This document shows, piece by piece, positions 1 to 8,500 of a stretch of 20,778 bases of DNA (positions are counted from its first letter, which is position 1; each line of letters opens with the position of its first letter). The notes under the pieces are model-generated. The model saw nothing but the letters and a program-made list of their open reading frames with translations, did not search any database and was not told the DNA's origin. The DNA comes from Saprospiraceae bacterium (lineage in GTDB: Bacteria > Bacteroidota > Bacteroidia > Chitinophagales > Saprospiraceae): positions 1-20,778 of the forward strand of contig JAEUUM010000622.1 of assembly GCA_016787375.1 (NCBI GenBank), written 5' to 3'. A program made the position numbers and the translations under genes.

Positions 1-559
1 CAAAAGCAGGAATATTCGAACCAAATGATACTATGAATGGTCCAATTTGACCAAAAATAGGGTCTAATGTGATCCGTTTACATCCATCATAACTTGTAAA
101 TACTATGGGAGGGCAAAATTCTTCCCCAGAGATAAATACAAAATTATTGCAAGGGTATGAATTGCCTTGAACCAAAAATGTGATGGTATAAAAATTGCTT
201 GAGCCAACTGGTGTGGTAACACAAAACTTTGTACCAGTAGCATTAGAAACAAACCCCGTGCCTCCATTTTCAGTTAGAGTCCAATTCCCGGTTGTATTCT
301 GACCAATTGATTCTGCGCAAATTGTAAATGAGCCATCAGCATTCTTTATGGCTTTGGTAATGTAAAATTCGCAGCCATCAACTTCCGTTAAACTCTTTGG
401 AAACGAATAAATTGTCGGAGAACCTGACTGAATAGAAGCTCGTGAGCTAAACCCTGTGCAGAAGACCAAAAACATAATTAATAATATAGCCTTGGACAGC
501 CGGCAGCCGGCAGGCGGTTGGCGGTTGGCGGTTGGCGGTGCCAAAATGTTGTTTTTCAT
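1..559 (-). CDS. Secreted protein of unknown function, 3' end outside window
   Basis: The frame is open from an ATG at 559 down to the window edge (186 codons, no stop), so only the N-terminal part is seen. The start MKNNIL is followed by an odd Pro/Ala/Arg-rich stretch (residues 7-22), then a hydrophobic core (about 24-34, AILLIMFLVFC) and a plausible signal peptidase site near SSRA-SIQ. The mature part is rich in Cys, Thr, Asn and Gly with beta-type patterning and resembles the Ig/PKD-like modules of large secreted Bacteroidota proteins, but I do not recognise a family. Residues 7-22 are largely encoded by heptamer repeats at 497-539, so they look like an insertion into a normal signal peptide. 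An internal Met at residue 29 could start a shorter product but would leave a weak signal sequence. The C-terminus, where a T9SS sorting domain would be, is not visible. Confidence 0.65.
   Translation of the reverse strand, partial: MKNNILAPPTANRQPPAGCRLSKAILLIMFLVFCTGFSSRASIQSGSPTIYSFPKSLTEVDGCEFYITKAIKNADGSFTICAESIGQNTTGNWTLTENGGTGFVSNATGTKFCVTTPVGSSNFYTITFLVQGNSYPCNNFVFISGEEFCPPIVFTSYDGCKRITLDPIFGQIGPFIVSFGSNIPAF
497..539. repeat. Two abutting heptanucleotide tandem repeats inside a coding region
   Basis: On the plus strand CAGCCGG is repeated about 2.4 times (497-513) and runs directly into GGCGGTT repeated 3.9 times (513-539), the last copy lacking its final T. The block is much more GC-rich than its surroundings. 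It lies within codons 7-21 of the minus-strand secreted protein, just before the hydrophobic core of its signal peptide. Because the unit is 7 bases, gain or loss of one copy shifts the reading frame. Short heptamer arrays of this kind are, from general knowledge, dispersed in some bacterial genomes; no other copy is seen in this window. Confidence 0.9.
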
Positions 560-869
560 ACGATTTTCGAAATTAAGTGAAAAAATTAATATCGTTCTAA
601 AGATACAACATTCGTCGCATTATTCAAAATTATAAATCAAAACTTTTAGCACCATTATTGATTAATTAATATTTAAGATGCATATATAATCATTGTTACG
701 CCATATTTTATTCTGTTTTTTATCATTTTCATCAATATTTCAAAATTAAACTTTGTATCGTTGTGCTAATTTTAACAATAATATTTAATGCATATTTGTC
801 GGATTGGCGACAAAAAAAGAATGCCGGTGAAAAATTACCATTAATTGCAGTATTTTTGTTCGAACCTAT
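560..869. other. Intergenic spacer, 310 bases, very AT-rich
   Basis: This lies between the stop of the M1 aminopeptidase gene (870) and the start of the secreted-protein gene (559), both on the minus strand. I see no credible coding frame. It holds a perfect inverted repeat (795-814) and two minus-strand TAATTTTG octamers (632-625 and 748-741) that match the Bacteroidota -7 element but have no convincing -33 TTTG partner. It probably contains the end of one transcript and the promoter of the next. Confidence 0.6.
795..814 (-). terminator. Small perfect hairpin downstream of the aminopeptidase gene
   Basis: TTTGTCG (795-801) and CGACAAA (808-814) form a 7-bp perfect stem with a 6-base loop, 55 bases beyond the stop codon of the minus-strand M1 aminopeptidase gene. 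The A/T run lies on the upstream side for a minus-strand transcript, so it lacks the trailing U tract of a classic intrinsic terminator. It may be a weak terminator, an mRNA end stabiliser or a protein-binding palindrome. Confidence 0.3.
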
Positions 870-3467
870 TTACTCCGTCCTGAACCTTTCATAAGCACTT
901 TGAAGTTCCGGATCTTTTTCATTTGATATGATCTCTTTGAGTTTGTCTTTAATGTATTGAATATCAATTTTAAAGTTTGTAGGTTCGCCTTCATTTTTTG
1001 ACATTTGGTCCAAAACAACTACCTGAAAAAATGCAACAGCCGCTGCAAATCTTTTAATTTTCGATTGGGAGTTCATTCCTGTATCGAACATTTTATCAAA
1101 ACCTGCCTTTGCTCTTAATGCATCTGATTTTGCAAGCAATGTTGCATAATTGCCTGTGTAAGATATCAAATCATAAGATTTGAACTGGGTGAGTCCTTTT
1201 TCGATAAGGTCTAATTTTTCGGTTTTTCCTGCATCAGCGTATATTTTTGCCAGTGCTGACAACATTACCGGTTTTGCATTTTTTTCGTAACGATCCGCAT
1301 ATTCCAATGCTTTTTGTGGAGCATACTGCTGCAAAACTAAAAGGACCCTTGCTTTTTGAGCTGAGGTTCCATTGTTTAATAGCTCATCTGCCATTTTCAA
1401 AAACAACTCGTTTTCATTTTCTCCTAAAAACGAAATAGCTGCTATTCGAACTTCCTCTTTCGGATCATTCTTGGCTATGGATACTATTTTCTCTTTGATT
1501 TCTTTGTTGTCGGGAGTGCATCGTGCAACTGCTGCTGCTCTTATTTCTTCAAGCGGATCAGAGATGGCTTTGTTCATTACTGGTCTGAGCTCTTCATTGC
1601 CTTCGTCTAGTGCCTGTACGATTTTGTCAATGGCGTCATACCTGAAAATTGCCGGAGAAGCCGGATTATATAAATTCAAAAGAGAAGCCTCGTCTTTTTC
1701 ATCTTCTCGCTCACACAAAATTATTTTGTCAGGGTCCACTTCTACCAGAGTAGGTTTAGTCGGCAAAGCGAAAGTAAATGTTTGTATTCTCTGATCAACC
1801 CACCTTTCGTTAAAAACCCGCTTACCAGATTCATCATTTGTGTAAATGGCAATCGGGAATCTGAATATTTGAGGTACACCATCTTGCTGTTGGGTTTGTT
1901 GTATGGTTATTGACAACTGGTTTGTTGCTTCATCGAATGATTTTGAGATTTTTAAGATTGGGTGACCTGCTTGCAAAAACCATTGATCAAAAAACCAATT
2001 AAGGTCTTGCCCTGAGGCTTCTTCAAATGCCATCCTGAGGTTATGAACTTCCACAGGAGTAAAAGCATTCTTTACCAGGTATAATTTTAAGGCCTTAAAA
2101 AATGCCTTGTCACCTATTAAATTTCTGAGCATGTGCAAAACAAGCCCACCTTTGTTATAACTGTGTGCATCGAACATATCAGTATGATTTTCATAATGAA
2201 AATCAATAAGTGGGTGTATTCTATAGGCTGCGCTTGCCAGGTAGCCTGATAGTTCTGTTGCCCGGTGCATATCTGCCTGATCTTTGCCATATTTATGCTC
2301 AAACCAGAGGTATTCAGCATAATTTGCAAAGCCTTCATTTAGGGTAAGGTTTGACCAACTTTCGCAAGTGACATAATCTCCAAACCAATGATGAGCGATT
2401 TCGTGTGCCAAAATATAATCATTGGGTTCTTTTACAAGTTCTTCTTCTGTTTTCTGAATAAATTCGCCATAAATAATAGCTGATGTGTTCTCCATGGCCC
2501 CACTCACATAATCTCTTACAACTACTTGAGAAAGCTTAGGCCATGGATATTTAATACCGTAAGTGTTCGAGAAAAACTCAAGGATTTCGGGTGTGTGATT
2601 ATAAATCTGTTTGGCATCCTTTTCAAATTCCGGCTCAACAAAATACTGGAGTGGTACATCTTTCCATTGATCATTGATGACCGAATATTCACCGATTGCC
2701 ATCATAAACAAATATGGGGCATGCGGCAGGTCCATTTTCCAATAATCTGTGCGCGTACCATCGGCATTTTCTTTGCTGCTGACCAGAAGTCCGTTGGAAA
2801 GGGTTTTATATTTCTTGTTTACTGTTATGTAGATTTCTTCCGTACAGCGTTCGTTTGGCTTGTCTACCGTTGGGAACCATCTGCTGTTATTCTCGGTTTC
2901 TCCTTGGGTCCATATCTGAGTAGGTTTATCAGGATCTGTCTCTTTGGCATCTATAAAAAATAATCCCTTTTCGGATGTAATGGCTGCGCTCGATCCTGCA
3001 GCAAACTCACTTGGTCTTGCAACATAGTCTATCACGATGGTCATTTCTTGATCCGAATTGTACGTCTTGTCCAAATTTATGTATAAGTTTTGGCTGTCGT
3101 AGTCGTATGTCAGGTTAGTATTGTTGAGTTTTATCGACTTGATGATAAAATTCTTCGCATCCAGCCTGAAACGATTAATTTCATACATATATGGTTTCAA
3201 TACCAAGGTAGCTTTGCCTATCACTTCTTCCTTTCCCCAATCAAATGAGACTTCAAGTTTGGTATGTAATAAATCAATTTCCCGTCTGTAGGATGGTTTG
3301 TACACGGGTATTTCGGGGTTAAGTGTCTCTGTTTGCTCTGAGTCTGAGGCGTTTACCTCTACATCTTCCAAATTAACAACTTGTTCAGGGATAACAGGCT
3401 GAGTGGCTTTTTTTGAAGCGGTGCATGAAATAACAAACCAGACAAAGAACAATAAAGAATAGCGCAT
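870..3467 (-). CDS. M1 family zinc aminopeptidase, lipoprotein, with HEAT-like C-terminus
   Basis: This is a secreted zinc aminopeptidase that removes N-terminal residues from peptides, probably anchored in the cell envelope. The N-terminus is a lipoprotein signal with a lipobox ending at Cys15 (FVIS-C), followed by a low-complexity linker to about residue 60. The M1 fold follows: exopeptidase motif GAMEN at 323-327, zinc motif HEIAHHW with His355, Glu356 and His359, third zinc ligand Glu378 in NEGFA, and a likely catalytic Tyr437 in SYNKGG. All key residues are present. From about 600 to 790 the protein has alpha-helical HEAT-like repeats (for example LEEIRAAAVARC and KEEVRIAAISFLG), the usual place of the C-terminal helical domain in this family. 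At 865 residues it is a normal length. It is separated by 110 bases from the glycosyltransferase gene upstream and is probably transcribed on its own. Confidence 0.93.
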   Translation of the reverse strand: MRYSLLFFVWFVISCTASKKATQPVIPEQVVNLEDVEVNASDSEQTETLNPEIPVYKPSYRREIDLLHTKLEVSFDWGKEEVIGKATLVLKPYMYEINRFRLDAKNFIIKSIKLNNTNLTYDYDSQNLYINLDKTYNSDQEMTIVIDYVARPSEFAAGSSAAITSEKGLFFIDAKETDPDKPTQIWTQGETENNSRWFPTVDKPNERCTEEIYITVNKKYKTLSNGLLVSSKENADGTRTDYWKMDLPHAPYLFMMAIGEYSVINDQWKDVPLQYFVEPEFEKDAKQIYNHTPEILEFFSNTYGIKYPWPKLSQVVVRDYVSGAMENTSAIIYGEFIQKTEEELVKEPNDYILAHEIAHHWFGDYVTCESWSNLTLNEGFANYAEYLWFEHKYGKDQADMHRATELSGYLASAAYRIHPLIDFHYENHTDMFDAHSYNKGGLVLHMLRNLIGDKAFFKALKLYLVKNAFTPVEVHNLRMAFEEASGQDLNWFFDQWFLQAGHPILKISKSFDEATNQLSITIQQTQQQDGVPQIFRFPIAIYTNDESGKRVFNERWVDQRIQTFTFALPTKPTLVEVDPDKIILCEREDEKDEASLLNLYNPASPAIFRYDAIDKIVQALDEGNEELRPVMNKAISDPLEEIRAAAVARCTPDNKEIKEKIVSIAKNDPKEEVRIAAISFLGENENELFLKMADELLNNGTSAQKARVLLVLQQYAPQKALEYADRYEKNAKPVMLSALAKIYADAGKTEKLDLIEKGLTQFKSYDLISYTGNYATLLAKSDALRAKAGFDKMFDTGMNSQSKIKRFAAAVAFFQVVVLDQMSKNEGEPTNFKIDIQYIKDKLKEIISNEKDPELQSAYERFRTE

Positions 3468-3577
3468 TTTAATAATTTATTTATGTTGAGAATTGGTGGA
3501 TTATTTTAATTAATCGATTTTTAAAACGCAATAAATGCAGTGTTGTTTTATTTTGGCAATAACTGAAATATAAAATG

Positions 3578-4579
3578 TTAAATCCTTGATAAAAGTTGTG
3601 TTATGTCAATGGTTTTTGCACATTTGAAATGTTTAAACGGGCATTCCCTGTGTCCGTGTAATCCGCATGGTCTGCAATCTAGTTTCTGATGTGTCTCCAC
3701 AACAAGAGAGTCATCTGACTTCGGGCCGAATCCAAATTCCGGAACGGTTGAACAAAAAATCGCTGTTGTAGGTGCATTTACCGAAGAGGAGAGGTGCATT
3801 GGAGCGGAATCATTGACAAAATTCATTCTGGCATCTTTCATTAATGCTGCCGACTCAAGAAAACTAAGTTTGCCTGCCAGGTTATGTATATTTATATATG
3901 TCGATTCTTGAATGATTTCATTGCATTTATCAAAATCATTTGGCGCTCCCAAAAGGTAGATTACAACATCCTTTTTAATTGCATTAATGAATTCAATCCA
4001 TTTTTCTTTGGGGAATTGTTTCGTGAACCACAAAGATGTTGGGGAAATTGTAATGTATGCTTGCTTTTTATAGATTAGCAACTTTTGGTAAATATCTTTG
4101 CTTGGATATAATTTTATGGGTTGTTTTTGTTCGTTGGTTAAGGAACTTATCAGTTCCAGATTTCTATCAATCTCATGTCTGTCTCCTTTAAGTATTTCAT
4201 GTTTTACGACTATGTTAAAAAATCTGGAAAATGGATTTTTATCAAATCCAATTTTTATCCCTGCCCCTGAAATTGCTGTAATAAATCCTGATGATGCGAA
4301 GCGCTGAACATTGATAACACAATCATACCTGTTTTGACGGATAACGGTAATCAATTTCAACAGATTGCGATATTTGTTTTTTGATTTATTCCATACCAAC
4401 ACTTTGTGCAAAAACGGGTGTGAATCAAAAAGAGATTCATTGCCCTTTTTTACCAAAAAATCAATTTTTGAATTTGGATAAAATGTATGCATCTTCTCAA
4501 CAATTGGGGTAGCAAGAATCACATCACCTATTGAGGCTGTCTGAATAACCAGTATTTTATTTAGCGTCTGTCCGGACAA
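3578..4579 (-). CDS. Glycosyltransferase family 9 (heptosyltransferase-like)
   Basis: This resembles the ADP-heptose:LPS heptosyltransferase (WaaC/WaaF) family, which adds heptose or a related sugar to the lipopolysaccharide core on the cytoplasmic face of the inner membrane. The N-terminal GT-B half opens with ILVIQTASIGDVILATP (residues 9-25), where Asp19 sits at the position of the family's catalytic base. The C-terminal half carries the nucleotide-sugar site pattern FVNDSAPMH (254-262), and TKQFP at 186-190 corresponds to a usual substrate-contact region. Length (333) is typical. A C-terminal cysteine group (Cys302, 305, 313, 320, with His308/310/316) is seen in part of this family and may be structural or metal-binding. 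The gene follows dapD by 29 bases and is probably co-transcribed. The exact sugar donor and acceptor cannot be read from sequence. Confidence 0.88.
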   Translation of the reverse strand: MSGQTLNKILVIQTASIGDVILATPIVEKMHTFYPNSKIDFLVKKGNESLFDSHPFLHKVLVWNKSKNKYRNLLKLITVIRQNRYDCVINVQRFASSGFITAISGAGIKIGFDKNPFSRFFNIVVKHEILKGDRHEIDRNLELISSLTNEQKQPIKLYPSKDIYQKLLIYKKQAYITISPTSLWFTKQFPKEKWIEFINAIKKDVVIYLLGAPNDFDKCNEIIQESTYINIHNLAGKLSFLESAALMKDARMNFVNDSAPMHLSSSVNAPTTAIFCSTVPEFGFGPKSDDSLVVETHQKLDCRPCGLHGHRECPFKHFKCAKTIDITQLLSRI

Positions 4580-4608
4580 TTGTCTTTTTATTGTGATGTT
4601 GGAAAACT

Positions 4609-5427
4609 CTAGACTGCAACATTAAATTCACGAAGGGCGTCGTTTAACGAAGTTTTTAAGTCCGTTGAAGGTTTTCTTTTGCCTATGATTAAGGCACAAG
4701 GCACGTGATATGTTCCAGCTGCAAAATCCTTTGGGTAAGATCCAGGTATTACCACAGACCTTTCAGGTACTTTGCCTTTATACACAATTGGTTCGTTTTG
4801 GGTAACGTCTATAATATGGGTTGATGCTGTCAATACGACATTTGCCCCTAAAACTGCTTCTTTTTCTACCAATACGCCTTCTACAATGATACACCGGGAT
4901 CCAATAAAACAACCATCTTCAACAATTACCGGAGAGGCTTGAACGGGTTCAAGAACTCCGCCAATTCCAACACCTCCGCTTAAATGTACATTTTTTCCAA
5001 TCTGAGCGCATGAGCCAACCGTTGCCCAGGTATCAACCATTGTACCTGTACCCACATAAGCGCCAATATTAACATACGAAGGCATCATGATAACTCCGGA
5101 TTCAAGAAATGCACCATATCTGGCTATACCATGTGGAACTACCCTGACGCCTTGACTGGCAAAATCTTTTTTCAGGGGGATTTTATCGTAAAACTCCATC
5201 GGTCCGGCTTCAAATGTTTCCATTTTTCGTATCGGAAAATACAATAAAACTGCTTTTTTTAGCCACTCATTCACAACCCATTCTGAATTGTCTTGTTTTT
5301 CAGCAATTCTTATTTTCCCTTTATCCAGCAATTCTATCACTTCCTCGATGGCAGCAACAACATCTGGAGAATTTAGTAAAGCTCTGTCATTCCAGGCCTG
5401 TTCGATGATTTCTTGTAAATTTTTCAT
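4609..5427 (-). CDS. dapD: 2,3,4,5-tetrahydropyridine-2,6-dicarboxylate N-succinyltransferase
   Basis: DapD transfers succinyl from succinyl-CoA to tetrahydrodipicolinate in the succinylase branch of the diaminopimelate/lysine pathway, in the cytoplasm. The 272-residue length matches the family (about 274 in E. coli). A helical N-terminal domain (1-100) precedes left-handed beta-helix hexapeptide repeats (about 105-230), with the hallmark block MVDTWATVGSCAQIG (130-144) followed by GGVGIGGVLEPVQA (151-164) and EDGCFIGSRC (170-179). The start at 5427 (MKNLQEIIEQAW) gives the family's normal N-terminus and lies 20 bases after a TAATTTTG promoter-like element. It is followed after 29 bases by the glycosyltransferase gene, linking precursor supply for peptidoglycan with envelope polysaccharide synthesis. 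It is divergent from the large protease gene. Confidence 0.96.
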   Translation of the reverse strand: MKNLQEIIEQAWNDRALLNSPDVVAAIEEVIELLDKGKIRIAEKQDNSEWVVNEWLKKAVLLYFPIRKMETFEAGPMEFYDKIPLKKDFASQGVRVVPHGIARYGAFLESGVIMMPSYVNIGAYVGTGTMVDTWATVGSCAQIGKNVHLSGGVGIGGVLEPVQASPVIVEDGCFIGSRCIIVEGVLVEKEAVLGANVVLTASTHIIDVTQNEPIVYKGKVPERSVVIPGSYPKDFAAGTYHVPCALIIGKRKPSTDLKTSLNDALREFNVAV

Positions 5428-5447
5428 TCATTAATTTGTTTCATTTG

Positions 5448-5479
5448 CAAAATTAGAAGAAGTTGCGAATGATTGGCAA
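5448..5479 (-). promoter_or_regulatory. Candidate promoter of dapD
   Basis: On the minus strand TAATTTTG (5455-5448) matches the Bacteroidota -7 consensus TAnnTTTG, and a TTG (5479-5477) lies 21 bases upstream, in the range expected for the -33 element. The octamer ends 20 bases before the dapD ATG. This is a consensus match by eye only. Confidence 0.45.
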
Positions 5480-5566
5480 TGTTAAAGAAATAGATTAAAT
5501 AAATAAATGCTGAGGCCTGCGAATTCAAGCCAAACAATTTTTTACAGTGTTAATTAAATAATAAAC

Positions 5567-5574
5567 TAATTTTG
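5567..5574 (+). promoter_or_regulatory. Candidate -7 element of the protease gene
   Basis: TAATTTTG on the plus strand ends 20 bases before the ATG at 5595, the same spacing as the dapD octamer on the other strand. No good TTTG is present about 20 bases upstream (only TTTA at 5541-5544), so the promoter is either weak or activator-dependent, or the match is chance. Confidence 0.4.
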
Positions 5575-5594
5575 GCAGTAAATTTACATTCATT

Positions 5595-8500
5595 ATGTTT
5601 ATATCCAGGGTAATTACCGTTTGCTTAATTTTCATTTCAACATCCTTTACTTATGCCCAATGGCAGCAAATCGCAATCATAAAAAATGTATCGAACATTG
5701 GAAAAGCGAATGCCTCAATAAAAAATGCCTCTGTATTTAAGATACAAAATAGTTTTATCAGCGATTTAAAGGCTCTTCCCCTGACTGAAGATGGGCAGAA
5801 AAATATTCAAACAAAAACAATACTGTTACCCTTGCCCGGAGGAAAGTCTTACAAAGCGGTAATCCATCAATCTTCAACCCTGCATCCGGACTTGCTAAAG
5901 AAATACCCCGGCATTTACTCCTTTACAGGCCATGGTATTGATGATTCAAATTCAATTGTAAAATGTGATATTGGAGAAAATGGCTTTCACGCCATGATTT
6001 TGTCACCTGTTTTCGGAACAATATTTATTGACCCTGTTGCTGATGAAATTGATGGCGAATATGTTTGTTATACAAAAAACGATTACAGTGTTGAAAGTAA
6101 AAAAACTTTTAACTGCGTTGTAAATAAATATGATTCTCACTCAAAAAATAATGTTGCACCGGATGGATTGCTGCCGGATTGTACTTTGAGAAAATATAGA
6201 TTAGCACTGGCTTGTACGGGCGAATATGCTGCTTTTCAGGGAGGAACGGTCTCTAAGGTTCTTTCGGCAATGAATACCACCATGACACGGGTTAGCGGCG
6301 TTTATGAGCGCGATTTGTCTGTAACTTTCCAAATTATTGCCAACAACGATAAGTTGGTTTTTCTCAATTCTGTAACAGACCCATATACCAATAACGATGG
6401 AGGTACAATGCTGGGTGAAAACCAAGCAACAATTGATAATCTTATAGGTACAGCAAATTATGATATTGGTCACGTATTCAGCACCGGTGGTGGTGGCATC
6501 GCTTCCCTCTATGCGGTTTGTACGCCGGGCAATAAAGCTCAGGGTGTGACCGGGTCTTCAAGCCCGGTGGGTGATCCTTTTGATATTGATTATGTAGCTC
6601 ATGAAATGGGTCATCAATTTAACGCAAACCACACTTTTAACAACGATTGTGATGGCAATATCAATAATTCGACTGCTTTCGAGCCTGGTTCAGGAACAAC
6701 CATCATGGCTTATGCGGGTGTATGTGACCCAAACGTTCAGTTTAACAGTGATGATCATTTTCATGAAATAAGTCTGTTTGAAATCACCAACTATATTACA
6801 CAAGAGGCTGGAAACACCTGCCCGGTGTTTATTAATCTCAACAACAACGCTCCTACTGTTAGTGCCGGACCGGATCAATTTATTCCTAAAAGTACTCCAT
6901 TTGAACTTACTGCTGCCGCCCAAGATGCAGACGGAGATCCATTATCTTATTGTTGGGAACAGTTAGACAATGAACTTGTTATACACCCTCCTGTGAGCAG
7001 CTACACAAACGGGCCATCATTCCGTTCGTTTAAGCCTTCGGCTAGTTCTACAAGGGTTTTTCCTCAGATATCAACCATCGTTTCCAACTCAACAAGTACT
7101 TGGGAGGTTTTACCCGGCACTGCTCGAAACTTGAATTTTGTTGTTTCAGTTAGAGACAATCATCAGGGTGGTGGCTGTTATGCTACCGATGAGCTCAGGT
7201 TAACTGTTAATTCTTCAGCTGGTCCATTTCTTGTAACGGCTCCAAATACGCCTGTAACCTGGATAATTGGTGAAACACAACTTATTACATGGAACATAGC
7301 CAACACAGATCAGGCACCAATAAAGTGTAGTACTGTTGACATATATTTATCGGTTGATGGTGGTTTTACTTACCCATATTTGCTGGTAAAAGATGTTCCA
7401 AATACCGGTAGTTATCCTGTTGAGGTTCCAAATTATCAAGGCATTAAGAATAGAATAAAAGTCAAGGCACACAACAATGTGTTTTTTGATATATCAAACA
7501 CAAATTTCACCATTAAAGAACCGGCCTCCCCAACTTTTATTATGAATATTGGTTCAAATAAATCTGCGATTTGTTCAGAAAAGGACACTCAACTCAGTTT
7601 TGTAGCCAATCTTTCTCCTTTAGCAGGATTCAATGGTCTTGTCGATTTAACGGTTAACAATCTACCCAGTGGTTGTACTGCATCTATCAATCCTGTGCAG
7701 GCAACTTTACCTGCTGATATCACTGTTACCCTATCTGGTCTGCAAAATGTTTTAGCTGGTTCATACACCATCAATTTAAATGGATCTTCCGGTAGCATTG
7801 TCAAAAATGTCTATTATAACATTGATGTCAGCAACGGTGTTCCAGCCCAGGTTATTACACAAACAATAGAATTGAATGCAAAAAGCGTATCCACCAAACC
7901 AATAGTTTCTTGGGCTCAAATACCAGGGGCTAAAACATATCATTTGGTATTGGCGAAAGATTTGCTTTTAAACAACATAGTTTTTGAAGCAGACGTTAAC
8001 GGAACTTCAATCGAATTGCCGGAACTAGACATTTATACTGTCTATTTCTGGAATGTTCATGCATTCAACGATTGTGGAAAAGGTCCTGACTCTGAAACGG
8101 CAGCCTTTCAGACAATAAATAAGTCTTGTAATACCTTTACTCAAAATAATCCTTTAGTCATACCCAATAATCTTGAATTTGACGGAACCTCTAAGCTTAC
8201 TATTGCCGATAATTTTAAGCTAACGGAGCTAACAGTAAAGGTAAAAGCAACACATACATTTGTATCTGATCTTAAAATTGACCTTCAGGGGCCAGATAAT
8301 CAAATAGTTACTTTGTTTGGTAACAGTTGTGATGACCTGGATGATATTAATGCTACATTTTCTGATAAAGGCAATGCGCTAATTTGCAATCAGACTTCTC
8401 CTGCAGTATCCGGAACAGTAAAGCCTAGTTCTGGATCTCTCAACCAGTGGAATGGTCTTAGCATATTGGGAGACTGGAAACTCAAAGTGACCGACAACTA

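Noticed and set aside
1372..1794. Open plus-strand frame of 140 codons inside the aminopeptidase gene
   Set aside because: It lies wholly antisense to a gene with intact M1 motifs, is Ser-rich low-complexity sequence, and resembles no family.
2526..2963. Open plus-strand frame of 145 codons inside the aminopeptidase gene
   Set aside because: It is antisense to the conserved catalytic half of the aminopeptidase; its hydrophobic look is a by-product of the opposite strand's codons.
3522..3550. TAAAAC ... GTTTTA inverted repeat upstream of the aminopeptidase
   Set aside because: It is a 6-bp AT-rich stem with a 17-base loop, expected by chance in such AT-rich sequence, and badly placed for a terminator of the glycosyltransferase.
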